The notes: a model not told the origin generated them from the sequence alone. A stretch of 6,258 nt of DNA from Methanobacterium sp. (GCA_003161815.1 PMNN01000159.1:6917-13174); one strand, 5' to 3'. Positions 1 to 5,907 are shown, counted from the first letter of the stretch. Made by a program: numbers and translations.

Positions 1-105
1 GATTTAGCTAGGACCCTATAATATTTAAAGCTATCGATTTTAATAGGTTTTTGGACCATGGCATATAATCTATCCATTAAAAAATGGGATCATCATTCAA
101 CCAAA

Positions 106-115
106 ACTTATAAGG
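106..115 (+). promoter_or_regulatory. Candidate TATA box of cofH
   Basis: An ACTTATAAGG element is preceded by an A-rich CCAAAA stretch that could act as the BRE. Its centre lies about 28 bases before the cofH ATG, so an archaeal transcript would begin at or just before the start codon. This fits the lack of any GGAGG or GGTGA ribosome site before the ATG and suggests a leaderless or nearly leaderless message. Other TATA-like strings at about 17-29 and 63-69 are possible alternatives. Confidence 0.4.
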
Positions 116-139
116 TTACAAAGTTTAATAAGAAAAGCC

Positions 140-1255
140 ATGTTGGAGAGACTAGACATTGACCCTCAGATAGAAGAGATACTGGATAAATCCATGAAAA
201 CCAGAATCTCACGACAAGAAGCATTAAAACTCATGGAAACAACAGGAAAAGAACTTCAAAGCCTCTTAATAACAGCAGATGCATTGCGAGAAAAACTGGT
301 GGGGGACACAGTAACCTACATCCAGAATTGGAATATAAACTTCACCAACCTATGCACAGGAAACTGTGGATTCTGCGCTTTCAGAAAAAATGAGGATGAA
401 GAGGGAGCATATTTTCTAAAAATTGAAGAAGTAGTGGAAAGAGCCCATAAAGCTTGGAATAAAGGGGCTGTTGAAGTATGTATACAGGGTGGTTTACACC
501 CCGATGTTGACGCTTACTTTTACGAGGAACTACTTCATAAGCTGCGGGCTGAGCTTCCAGATATTTATATACACGCATTCTCCCCTATGGAGATATTTTA
601 CGGGGCTGATAAAGCGGGAATATCTATTAAAGACGAGCTTAAAATGTTAAAGGAAGCAGGATTAGATTCTATTCCGGGTAATGCTGCTGAAATTTTGAAT
701 GATGATATACGGAAAGTTTTATGTCCTACTAAAATGAGTACTGATCAATGGATTGAGGTAGTGGAAACCGCTCATAAAACAGGTATACCAACAACCTGCA
801 CTATGATGTATGGTCATATCGAGAATTTAGGGCATAGAGTAGAACATATGGATATTTTAAGACAAATACAGGAGAGGACAGGGGGGTTCACGGAATTTGT
901 GCCTTTAACTTTCATGCACCGTTTAACTACTATCTACCAAAAGGGAATCTCCAATCCCGGAAGCACTGGAATAGAGGATCTAAAAGTGTATGCAGTAGCC
1001 CGACTCATGTTCAGTGATCTTCTAAAGAATATACAGGTTTCCTGGGTGAAACTGGGCTTTAAATTCGCACAAGTTTGTCTCACCGCCGGAGCAAATGATC
1101 TGGGGGGTACATTGGGTGAAGAGAATATATCTAAGTCCGCTGGGTCTGAGTACGGAGTTCAAACCACACCTTCCAATTTCCAGAGAATAATAAGAAATCT
1201 AGGTCGTATACCAGCTGAGAGAGATACTTTATACAAAAATATCAAGTTGCTATAA
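140..1255 (+). CDS. cofH: CofH, FO synthase subunit 2 (radical SAM)
   Basis: Cytosolic radical SAM enzyme of coenzyme F420 biosynthesis. With CofG it builds FO, the deazaflavin chromophore: CofH uses S-adenosylmethionine and L-tyrosine to attach a 4-hydroxybenzyl group to 5-amino-6-ribitylaminouracil (EC 2.5.1.147), and CofG then closes the ring. The 371-residue protein has the usual family length. The [4Fe-4S]-binding CxxxCxxC motif is intact at Cys72, Cys76 and Cys79 ([12 protein letters not shown]), followed by the SAM-contacting QGGLHP segment at 116-121, the HAFSPMEI segment near 145-152 and the IPGNAAEIL segment near 178-186, all typical of CofH rather than CofG or the menaquinone enzymes MqnC/MqnE. 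The ATG at 140 is the only sensible start: the frame upstream has no start codon back to a stop at 44, and no ribosome site is seen. No cofG is visible. The gene is visibly richer in G+C than the next 3 kb. Confidence 0.95.
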   Translation: MLERLDIDPQIEEILDKSMKTRISRQEALKLMETTGKELQSLLITADALREKLVGDTVTYIQNWNINFTNLCTGNCGFCAFRKNEDEEGAYFLKIEEVVERAHKAWNKGAVEVCIQGGLHPDVDAYFYEELLHKLRAELPDIYIHAFSPMEIFYGADKAGISIKDELKMLKEAGLDSIPGNAAEILNDDIRKVLCPTKMSTDQWIEVVETAHKTGIPTTCTMMYGHIENLGHRVEHMDILRQIQERTGGFTEFVPLTFMHRLTTIYQKGISNPGSTGIEDLKVYAVARLMFSDLLKNIQVSWVKLGFKFAQVCLTAGANDLGGTLGEENISKSAGSEYGVQTTPSNFQRIIRNLGRIPAERDTLYKNIKLL

Positions 1256-1271
1256 ATTCATTTCATAAAAA

Positions 1272-1280
1272 AAATATACT
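1272..1280 (+). promoter_or_regulatory. Weak candidate TATA box for the gene at 1360
   Basis: An A-run leads into AAATATACT, the best TATA-like string between cofH and the next gene. It would start a transcript near 1300 and give a leader of roughly 60 bases that contains the T9 tract at 1330-1338. Weak, judged by eye only. Confidence 0.22.
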
Positions 1281-1329
1281 GGAATTTTGTAAAAATTAAA
1301 TCATTACTGGACCATAAGAATTATTTGAA

Positions 1330-1338
1330 TTTTTTTTT
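1330..1338 (+). terminator. T9 tract after cofH, possible archaeal terminator
   Basis: Nine consecutive T bases lie 75 bases past the cofH stop. Archaeal RNA polymerase can terminate at such U-tracts without a hairpin. It sits only 21 bases before the next start codon, so if the downstream promoter lies upstream of it, the tract would fall inside that gene's leader and could act as an attenuator instead. Confidence 0.35.
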
Positions 1339-1343
1339 ATAAT

Positions 1344-1350
1344 GGGAGGG
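1344..1350 (+). promoter_or_regulatory. Ribosome binding site that fixes the start at 1360
   Basis: GGGAGGG contains a GGAGG core complementary to the archaeal 16S 3' end and is followed by nine bases and then the ATG at 1360. The ATG at 1342 overlaps this element and has only T-rich sequence before it, so it is not a credible start. Confidence 0.7.
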
Positions 1351-1359
1351 ATTTTTTTA

Positions 1360-1689
1360 ATGTATTGGGAAGATCAAATTAAAATATTATTAGAAGACGA
1401 ACAAAGATTGGCTGAATTATTCGAAGAGGATAAAGCTTTTGAAAGTCTTAGAAATGTTGAGGATCATATACTCCATCATAATCTTGCATTTGGACCTATA
1501 ACTGGATATATAAAGTTTGAAGAAGTTAAAGAATTGGATATGAATCAACAGCAAACAGATGATGAAGAATACTTGTATCAGTATATGAAAAGGAATAATG
1601 ATTTATCATCTAAAATTGCAAAACTTCAAAAAAGTTTAAGAGAATTAAAAGAAGATTGGATAGAAGAATTAAAGGATTTAGAAGATTAA
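1360..1689 (+). CDS. Acidic coiled-coil protein of unknown function
   Basis: A 109-residue protein I do not recognise. It starts MYWEDQIKILLEDEQ, is rich in Asp and Glu throughout, and has no signal peptide, membrane segment or Cys pair. The N-terminal part (1-42) looks helical and holds a His cluster, HILHH, at 36-40. A short Gly/Pro-containing stretch (FGPITGY, 44-50) separates it from an acidic linker and a C-terminal helix at about 72-107 whose spacing of Leu and Ile residues (SKIAKLQKSLRELKEDW) suggests a coiled coil. The start at 1360 is chosen over the in-frame ATG at 1342 (115 residues) because GGGAGGG at 1344-1350 is well placed for 1360. It is followed after 88 bases by the DUF2115 gene on the same strand, and the two could be co-transcribed unless the T-tracts between them terminate. 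A helical adaptor or small regulator is possible but unsupported. Confidence 0.72.
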   Translation: MYWEDQIKILLEDEQRLAELFEEDKAFESLRNVEDHILHHNLAFGPITGYIKFEEVKELDMNQQQTDDEEYLYQYMKRNNDLSSKIAKLQKSLRELKEDWIEELKDLED

Positions 1690-1706
1690 AAATTTTAATA
1701 AACTAC

Positions 1707-1720
1707 TTTTTTTAGTTTTT
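1707..1720 (+). terminator. T-tract pair after the gene at 1360
   Basis: T7 (1707-1713) and T5 (1716-1720) runs separated by AG lie 17 bases past the stop codon. This is a plausible U-tract terminator in an archaeon, with no clear hairpin before it. In a region this rich in A+T, such tracts can also be chance. Confidence 0.35.
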
Positions 1721-1777
1721 ATAGTGTCCCTGATGATATGAAATTTAGATAATTCAAAGAAATATATTGAAAGAAAA

Positions 1778-2239
1778 ATGAAAAGGTCAGAATTATTTTT
1801 AAAACTCCAAAAAGGTATGGAACAGTATAAATCAAAAGTAAAGCTTAATGATAATTTTGATGAAAAGGATAAATCTGTACAATACATTATGTCCAGGTAT
1901 AATCTAGAAAATTTCAATGATTTAATTAATTCATCCTATGAAGAATTGGATGATGAAGTCGATGAAAAAGAATTAAAGGATTTAGAAAATAGGATAGATG
2001 AATATTTTACTTTATACTCACCTGATGATGAAGAATTCAGAGAATTCATCAAAAAAATATCCGTATACATAACTTTCATCGCTAAAAAACCTTTACATCC
2101 TCCGGGGATTAAATTTTCAAATGGAATCATGCTATATAAAAAGGGAGACACTTACTATTGCACTGGTAAAAGCTTATTCATAAAGAAAAAACATTCATTA
2201 TGCAAATATTGCATTGCTCAAATGAATAATATTATGTAA
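1778..2239 (+). CDS. DUF2115 / UPF0305 family protein
   Basis: A 153-residue protein with the C-terminal signature I associate with the methanogen family DUF2115 (UPF0305): a helix running into ITFIAKKPLHPPGIKF (98-113), a Gly/Lys turn, YYC at Cys128 and LCKYC at Cys142 and Cys145. The three cysteines, and perhaps His107, could bind a metal; the family has no established function that I know of. The N-terminal SELFLKL segment also fits the family start. The protein is somewhat short, with an acidic middle (55-75) in place of a longer helical region, and Cys128 is followed by Thr where I would expect Pro. The ribosome site before 1778 is weak (TTGAAAGAAAA). The frame stays open back to 1742 without a usual start codon, and a one-base change would give an earlier start at 1738. 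The gene is convergent with the VWA gene, 63 bases away. Confidence 0.78.
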   Translation: MKRSELFLKLQKGMEQYKSKVKLNDNFDEKDKSVQYIMSRYNLENFNDLINSSYEELDDEVDEKELKDLENRIDEYFTLYSPDDEEFREFIKKISVYITFIAKKPLHPPGIKFSNGIMLYKKGDTYYCTGKSLFIKKKHSLCKYCIAQMNNIM

Positions 2240-2240
2240 G

Positions 2241-2300
2241 ATTCAAATATTATCGTTATTTTATCTAAAAATTTCTTTTCAAAAGCAAATATTTTTGAAT
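2241..2300. terminator. Possible bidirectional terminator between convergent genes
   Basis: The 63-base gap between the converging DUF2115 and VWA genes contains an imperfect inverted repeat, ATTCAAATATT (2241-2251) against AATATTTTTGAAT (2288-2300), with a loop of about 36 bases that holds T-rich runs on the + strand. The arrangement suits termination from both sides, but the stem is weak, A+T only and has a two-base bulge. Confidence 0.3.
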
Positions 2301-2302
2301 TC

Positions 2303-3451
2303 CTATATTTCACTTATTAAATCAGCGAGCTGTTTTAAATCACTGACTTCAAATATTTCTGCACCTGCCTCTTCATAACTTGAAACACAGCTATCAACTA
2401 CATTCCATTTAATTTTAGGTTCCGGATTCAATATTAAAACTCTTTTAGCTGATCTAGACATTTGTCTAATAAAATCTGCACTTAATGGTTCACCCTCATA
2501 TTTCGGCCCAGCCCAATCCCGGCAATCGCTTAAAATCAGAACATATGATTTATTATTCAACTTAATTTGTTTAAGGAAGCCTTCAAAGGCTGTATACATA
2601 TTAGATTTTCCTCTAATCATTGAATTCTGCTTTCTGATCTCTAAAACTTTAATAAATGCATCAATTATATTAAGTTCTTCGAGGGCTGATGACATTTCAG
2701 CGGTTTTATTGTCAAATTCAAACGCTCTAGCGCGATTAAACGAGTTTTTAGCAGCATAAACCATACAAAAGAACCAAATACTAATCCAATCACAGGAAAC
2801 ACTAACATCACTTAAGAAGAAATGATTCTGTTTCTTTATTTTAGGTTTGCTTTTAATTAGTTCAAGAAGAGTACCGCCATGTTTTAAATTCTTTCTAATA
2901 GTCCTTCTAATATCAGGTTTCTGCTTGTTGGATTTTTTATATCTTCTAACTCTTTTGGTCGCGATTTTCCTGCCGAGTTTCTGGCATAAATCAATTAATT
3001 CTGGTTGAAGTGAATTCAAAGTCTGAATATTACTTTTTAAAAGCTCTGAATTACCCTCTCTATTCGCATTGTCATTTATATCATTTAAAGTATTTTTAAT
3101 GTAATCCATTTTATATTGCAAATTTAGATTATTAGAATCAAGATGAGAAACCTTTTTAGTGCTAATGCTTACATTGTATCTCTTTATGTATTTTGATTTA
3201 TCCTCAAATCCTGATGGTTTTTTCTGTTCTTTTTCTGTTCCTTTTTTATTAAAAAAAGAGTCAAATGATTCATCAAATTTCTTCCTCTGACGCTGATCTT
3301 TAAGATAAATGCATGCTAAAGCTTCCTTTAAATTTATATTGTCATTATCAATTAAAGAAACAGCTTTACATGCTATTTCAGTACTTCTTATACTGGCTGG
3401 AATCCCATTTTCCCTTAAAACACCAGAAAATTTAACTATTTCATTTATCAT
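2303..3451 (-). CDS. CoxE-type VWA-domain protein
   Basis: A 382-residue cytosolic protein of the VWA/CoxE family, the usual partner of MoxR-type AAA+ ATPases. The N-terminal helical domain (about 1-68, IVKFSGVLRENGIPAS then DESFDSFF) is typical of CoxE proteins. A Lys-rich, low-complexity linker and helical region spans about 69-185. The sequence IRRTIRKNLKHGG (181-193) precedes the VWA domain, as usual. The metal-ion-dependent adhesion site looks complete: DxSxS at Asp215, Ser217 and Ser219, Thr287, and Asp309 in LILSDCRDW. The domain ends with ILNPEPKIKWN and a C-terminal helix. The protein likely binds a divalent metal and carries client protein to the ATPase. Its start lies 18 bases after the MoxR stop, so the two form one operon with MoxR first; a weak TTGGAA precedes the ATG. 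CoxE itself helps mature CO dehydrogenase in aerobic bacteria, but no such gene is nearby, so the symbol coxE is not assigned. Confidence 0.88.
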   Translation of the reverse strand: MINEIVKFSGVLRENGIPASIRSTEIACKAVSLIDNDNINLKEALACIYLKDQRQRKKFDESFDSFFNKKGTEKEQKKPSGFEDKSKYIKRYNVSISTKKVSHLDSNNLNLQYKMDYIKNTLNDINDNANREGNSELLKSNIQTLNSLQPELIDLCQKLGRKIATKRVRRYKKSNKQKPDIRRTIRKNLKHGGTLLELIKSKPKIKKQNHFFLSDVSVSCDWISIWFFCMVYAAKNSFNRARAFEFDNKTAEMSSALEELNIIDAFIKVLEIRKQNSMIRGKSNMYTAFEGFLKQIKLNNKSYVLILSDCRDWAGPKYEGEPLSADFIRQMSRSAKRVLILNPEPKIKWNVVDSCVSSYEEAGAEIFEVSDLKQLADLISEI

Positions 3452-3469
3452 ATCGTAAATTCCAAGTTC

Positions 3470-4321
3470 TCACTTTATTTTAATATTATCTAAGACTTTT
3501 TTCTTATCATCTTCATTTTTTATAACAACATTAATGGTTTTTTCAAAAGAATCTTCATCCAAATTACCATTATTAAAAATAATCAGACTTCTAACCCAAT
3601 CCACAGAGGCTCGAATCGAAGGAGTTTTAATAAGATTCAGTTTCCTTATATTCTGTATTACTCTAACAACACTTTCAATCAACTTTGAAGACGCTTCAGG
3701 AGTGTGTGATTTCACTATCTCAACTTCTCTTTCAAATGAGGGATAATCAATGAATAGATACAAACAACGGTCTTTTGTCTCATCAAGAAGCTGTCTTTGA
3801 GAATTAGATGTCATAATAACTAACAAATCGTTTTTAAGGTCAAAAGTCCCCAGATCATTTACAGTTATCTGTTTTTCCCCAAGAGCTTCAAGCAGGAAAC
3901 TTTCCACTTCTTCATCAGCTTTATCAATCTCATCAATTAGTATAACCGAATCTTTTTGATTCATAAAAGATGATAGTAGCGGTCTTTTAATGAAAAATTC
4001 TTCTCGAAAAACATCCTCTTCACTTTTTTTTATCTTTGACATTTCAAGACTTAAAAGCTGTTTTTGATAATTCCATTCCCCTACAATCTGTTCAAAAGTT
4101 ATGCCCTCATAGCATTGCACTCGGAAAAAATCTCTTTTAAATGCTCTTGAGATAGCTTTAGAAAGCTCTGTTTTACCAGTTCCCGGCGGTCCCTCAATTA
4201 AAACGGGTTTTTTAAGTGATAAGGCTAAAAACACTACTGTGACAATATTATCGTCAGGAATGTAATTATTTCCTGCTAATACGTTTTCTACATATTTAGT
4301 ATCTAAACTGATCTCAGACAT
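3470..4321 (-). CDS. MoxR/CoxD-type AAA+ ATPase
   Basis: A 283-residue cytosolic AAA+ ATPase of the MoxR clade. Counting from the ATG at 4321: Walker A GPPGTGKT at 44-51; the MoxR-type segment [16 protein letters not shown] at about 68-83; Walker B VILIDEID at 126-133; sensor 1 TSN at 171-173; an arginine-finger region [12 protein letters not shown] with Arg185; and a sensor 2 segment [10 protein letters not shown] with Arg237. All key residues are present, so it should be an active ring-forming ATPase. The CLYLFIDYP and SIRASVDW motifs are those of CoxD-like members. It is the first gene of an operon with the VWA gene. A GTG at 4330 in the same frame would add three residues; I prefer the ATG because GTGAT, which overlaps that GTG, can pair with 16S rRNA and the predicted transcript starts near 4332. 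Members of this clade remodel proteins or help insert metal cofactors; the client here is unknown. Confidence 0.94.
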   Translation of the reverse strand: MSEISLDTKYVENVLAGNNYIPDDNIVTVVFLALSLKKPVLIEGPPGTGKTELSKAISRAFKRDFFRVQCYEGITFEQIVGEWNYQKQLLSLEMSKIKKSEEDVFREEFFIKRPLLSSFMNQKDSVILIDEIDKADEEVESFLLEALGEKQITVNDLGTFDLKNDLLVIMTSNSQRQLLDETKDRCLYLFIDYPSFEREVEIVKSHTPEASSKLIESVVRVIQNIRKLNLIKTPSIRASVDWVRSLIIFNNGNLDEDSFEKTINVVIKNEDDKKKVLDNIKIK

Positions 4322-4354
4322 AAAAATCACATTTGTTCATCTATCTACAAATAT

Positions 4355-4362
4355 TATTTATA
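4355..4362 (-). promoter_or_regulatory. TATA box of the MoxR-VWA operon
   Basis: Read on the - strand this is TATAAATA, a near-consensus archaeal TATA box preceded by GATGAA. Its centre is about 26 bases before position 4332, so the transcript would begin only some 10 bases before the ATG at 4321. Confidence 0.5.
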
Positions 4363-4391
4363 TTCATCTTACTAATTTCTGATGATAATCT

Positions 4392-4414
4392 TAATCTATA
4401 AAATCAATAGATTA
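4392..4414. promoter_or_regulatory. Inverted repeat over the DUF2284 promoter, candidate operator
   Basis: TAATCTAT (4392-4399) and ATAGATTA (4407-4414) are exact reverse complements separated by seven bases. The right end of the first arm and the spacer form TATAAAAT (4397-4404), the best TATA box for the + strand gene at 4446, which would start its transcript near 4425. A dimeric repressor bound here would cover the TATA box. The site also lies about 30-50 bases upstream of the divergent MoxR TATA box and could affect both genes. Confidence 0.42.
4397..4404 (+). promoter_or_regulatory. TATA box of the DUF2284 gene
   Basis: TATAAAAT lies about 45 bases before the ATG at 4446, placing the transcript start near 4425 and giving a leader of roughly 20 bases that carries GGATGA (4435-4440), a weak ribosome site five bases before the ATG. 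Confidence 0.45.
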
Positions 4415-4445
4415 TTAATATGCGATAAAATTTGGGATGAGATAA

Positions 4446-5075
4446 ATGGAAAAAACTGACAATTACAAAATTTTGGAGAAACTGGCTATGGATTTAGGTG
4501 CAATTAATGCAGAAGTCATCCCTGCAGACCAAATCATAGTGGAGGATAGAGTACGCCTCAAATGTATGGTTGGCTGTCCTGCATATGGAAAAACTTTGAA
4601 ATGCCCACCCTACACGCCTAGCACAGACGATTTCAGAAAGATAATAAAAGAATACAGCTTTGCAATGATTATTAAACTCAAACTTCCAGATCTAATCGAA
4701 GAATCAGTGGTAAAAAATATTCAGACGAAGAATGGGGAAGATAGACTGCGAAATCAAGAATTATCATCTATGAAAAGGCCTGATTTTTCGGATCATTACA
4801 GAACCATGTTAACAAATCTATTGGAGATTGAAAGGGCAGCTTTTAACCAAGGATATACATTTGCCATTGCATTTTATGCTGGACATTGTCGGCTTTGTGA
4901 AAAATGCAACGTGAAAAATGGTATATGCCTAAATCCGATGACAGCGCGTTTCTCTTGCGAAGCTATGGGCATAAATATGTTAAAAACCGCAAAAAATGCG
5001 GGAATAGAATTAATGATTTCTACCGCAGATAATAAAATCCCACTAACTCCCATAGCCATAATACTAATAGATTAA
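4446..5075 (+). CDS. DUF2284 predicted metal-binding protein
   Basis: A 209-residue cysteine-rich cytosolic protein matching the DUF2284 pattern. The first cluster is Cys40, Cys44 and Cys53 in CMVGCPAYGKTLKCPPYTP; the second is Cys148, Cys151, Cys154 and Cys161 in GHCRLCEKC with a following GIC; Cys171 lies in ARFSCEAMGI. These fit binding of an iron-sulfur cluster or zinc, but the family has no firm biochemical role that I know of. The helix before the second cluster (LLEIERAAFNQGYTFAIAF) and the C-terminal GINMLKTAKNAG and TPIAIILID segments are also family features, so the protein looks complete. There is no signal peptide or membrane segment. It is divergent from the MoxR operon, single-gene as far as seen, and its promoter is overlapped by an inverted repeat, so it may be regulated. 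Typical partners elsewhere include redox and cofactor genes, but none is adjacent here. Confidence 0.9.
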   Translation: MEKTDNYKILEKLAMDLGAINAEVIPADQIIVEDRVRLKCMVGCPAYGKTLKCPPYTPSTDDFRKIIKEYSFAMIIKLKLPDLIEESVVKNIQTKNGEDRLRNQELSSMKRPDFSDHYRTMLTNLLEIERAAFNQGYTFAIAFYAGHCRLCEKCNVKNGICLNPMTARFSCEAMGINMLKTAKNAGIELMISTADNKIPLTPIAIILID

Positions 5076-5544
5076 AGTAAAAATATTTCATAAGAATCAT
5101 TTTTAGACATAAAAAAGATTAAGGTAATATTCAGGTCAATTTCTAAGAAATATGCTAGAAAATAAATCCATCAATAATCATCTTCTTTTATTTGTCCCCA
5201 CAACTTGATGTATAATAGGGTTTCAATTCATACTACTTCCTTAAAGATTTCAATTGACCTTTCTCATCAGCCAAACCTCCCCGTAGTGCAGAAAGAATAA
5301 ATCTGTTAAAAGATTCATTACAAATATTTTAGTTTAAAAAAAATCCCTACATAGTTATCTGGATTAAACATTGTATGTTATTCCACCCTAGAGAGAAGGT
5401 GATAGTGAAATATGAGAGTGAGAGAAGGGTTTCTTGTGATGGAAAGTATGTTTGTATAATCCTAAATGTTCTATTGACATGAAAGGCAATCCATCGACTT
5501 TCAAATAATGATGTAACATTTGTTTTCTATAACATAATAAGAAT
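5076..5544. other. 469-base stretch without an intact gene
   Basis: After the DUF2284 stop there is a weak A+T-only inverted repeat, TAAAAAT (5078-5084) and ATTTTTA (5099-5105), that might end transcription, and a short ATTTCT-A-AGAAAT palindrome at 5139-5151. On the - strand, 5188-5328 reads as a protein-like frame broken by one TAG. On the + strand, 5375-5508 reads as a small cysteine-containing gene broken by one frameshift (listed separately). Two copies of GAGAGAAGG occur at 5391-5399 and 5420-5428. No tRNA, rRNA, insertion sequence ends or repeat array are visible. It looks like decayed coding DNA. Confidence 0.5.
5375..5508 (+). pseudogene. Possible frameshifted small cysteine-rich gene
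   Basis: From the ATG at 5375 the frame reads MLFHPREKVIVKYESERR, then VSCDGKYVC, and then ends after 35 residues at 5482 with an unconvincing hydrophobic tail. Moving back one base at about 5455 instead gives YNPKCSIDMKGNPSTFK and a TAA at 5506-5508. The joined product has 44 residues with Cys21, Cys27 and Cys32 and reads like one small metal-binding protein. I do not recognise the family. The simplest view is a one-base loss (real or a sequencing error) in an ancestral small gene; programmed -1 frameshifting is possible but no classical slippery heptamer is seen. A TTTAAAAAAA string near 5333 could be its TATA box. The ribosome site before 5375 is weak. Confidence 0.33.
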
Positions 5545-5901
5545 TTAATCGTCAGAATTTCTAATTATTATTTCATCATTCTCCTCCACATTCAAGAATA
5601 GTTGCAGATTATCTGTAATTTGACCTATATGATTAACTGGAGATGCAGGCTGTGATTCACCATAGAATATACAGAAGGCTGCTCCCGGGGGCCAGTAGGA
5701 TAAATCTCCCTGGGAAGCTGCAGAGGATGGTGTTTCATAGTCTAAGTTTTGGGGGATTGTGAAGTAAACCTCTTCCAACCATATATTAGCCATTCCCTTT
5801 ATGGGTAGGTTTTTATAGATTTTCTGGGCAGTTTCAGGATTTCTTTGATCCAGTTCTGCTGTTGCCATGCCTTTACCTTTAATTTCTATCTCTAATTTCA
5901 T
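5545..5901 (-). CDS. Cyclophilin-like fold protein (PF04126/DUF369 type)
   Basis: A 118-residue cytosolic protein resembling the small cyclophilin-like family once called DUF369. The order is typical: an N-terminal strand MKLEIEIKGKGMATAEL; NPETAQKIYKNLPIKGMANIW (21-41); EVYFTIP (44-50); a Gly/Pro-rich stretch with GDLSYWPPGAAFCIFYG (65-81); PVNHIGQITDNLQLF (88-102); and a final strand IIIRN. The family shares the beta-barrel of cyclophilins, but prolyl isomerase activity is not established and the classical catalytic residues are not obvious here. The start is secure: AGGTGA (5908-5913, read on the - strand) lies six bases before the ATG. It follows the 2TM gene on the same strand, but a strong terminator lies between, so it probably has its own promoter. 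No clear partner gene. Confidence 0.87.
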   Translation of the reverse strand: MKLEIEIKGKGMATAELDQRNPETAQKIYKNLPIKGMANIWLEEVYFTIPQNLDYETPSSAASQGDLSYWPPGAAFCIFYGESQPASPVNHIGQITDNLQLFLNVEENDEIIIRNSDD

Positions 5902-5907
5902 TATAAT

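Noticed and set aside
72..90. ATCCATT/AATGGGAT inverted repeat before cofH
   Set aside because: Stem needs a bulge, has no T-tract after it and is short; likely chance.
381..578. Open frame antisense to cofH
   Set aside because: It mirrors the codon pattern of the intact cofH gene and has no recognisable domain or ribosome site.
1678..2151. Open frames antisense to the DUF2115 gene
   Set aside because: Ser/Phe-rich translations typical of the reverse strand of Lys/Glu/Asp-rich coding sequence; the + strand frame has a family signature.
3534..3746. + strand open frame inside the MoxR gene
   Set aside because: It lies wholly within a gene whose AAA+ motifs are clear; no motif or ribosome site of its own.
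2303..4321. Naming the MoxR and VWA genes coxD and coxE
   Set aside because: Family similarity is clear, but no CO dehydrogenase genes are present and many unrelated systems use the same pair.
4874..5059. - strand open frame inside the DUF2284 gene
   Set aside because: Antisense shadow over the second cysteine cluster of the real gene.
5233..5235. TAG read as pyrrolysine in the - strand frame at 5188-5328
   Set aside because: Pyrrolysine coding is known from Methanosarcinales, Methanomassiliicoccales and a few others, not Methanobacteriales, and the frame has no start codon or methyltransferase similarity.
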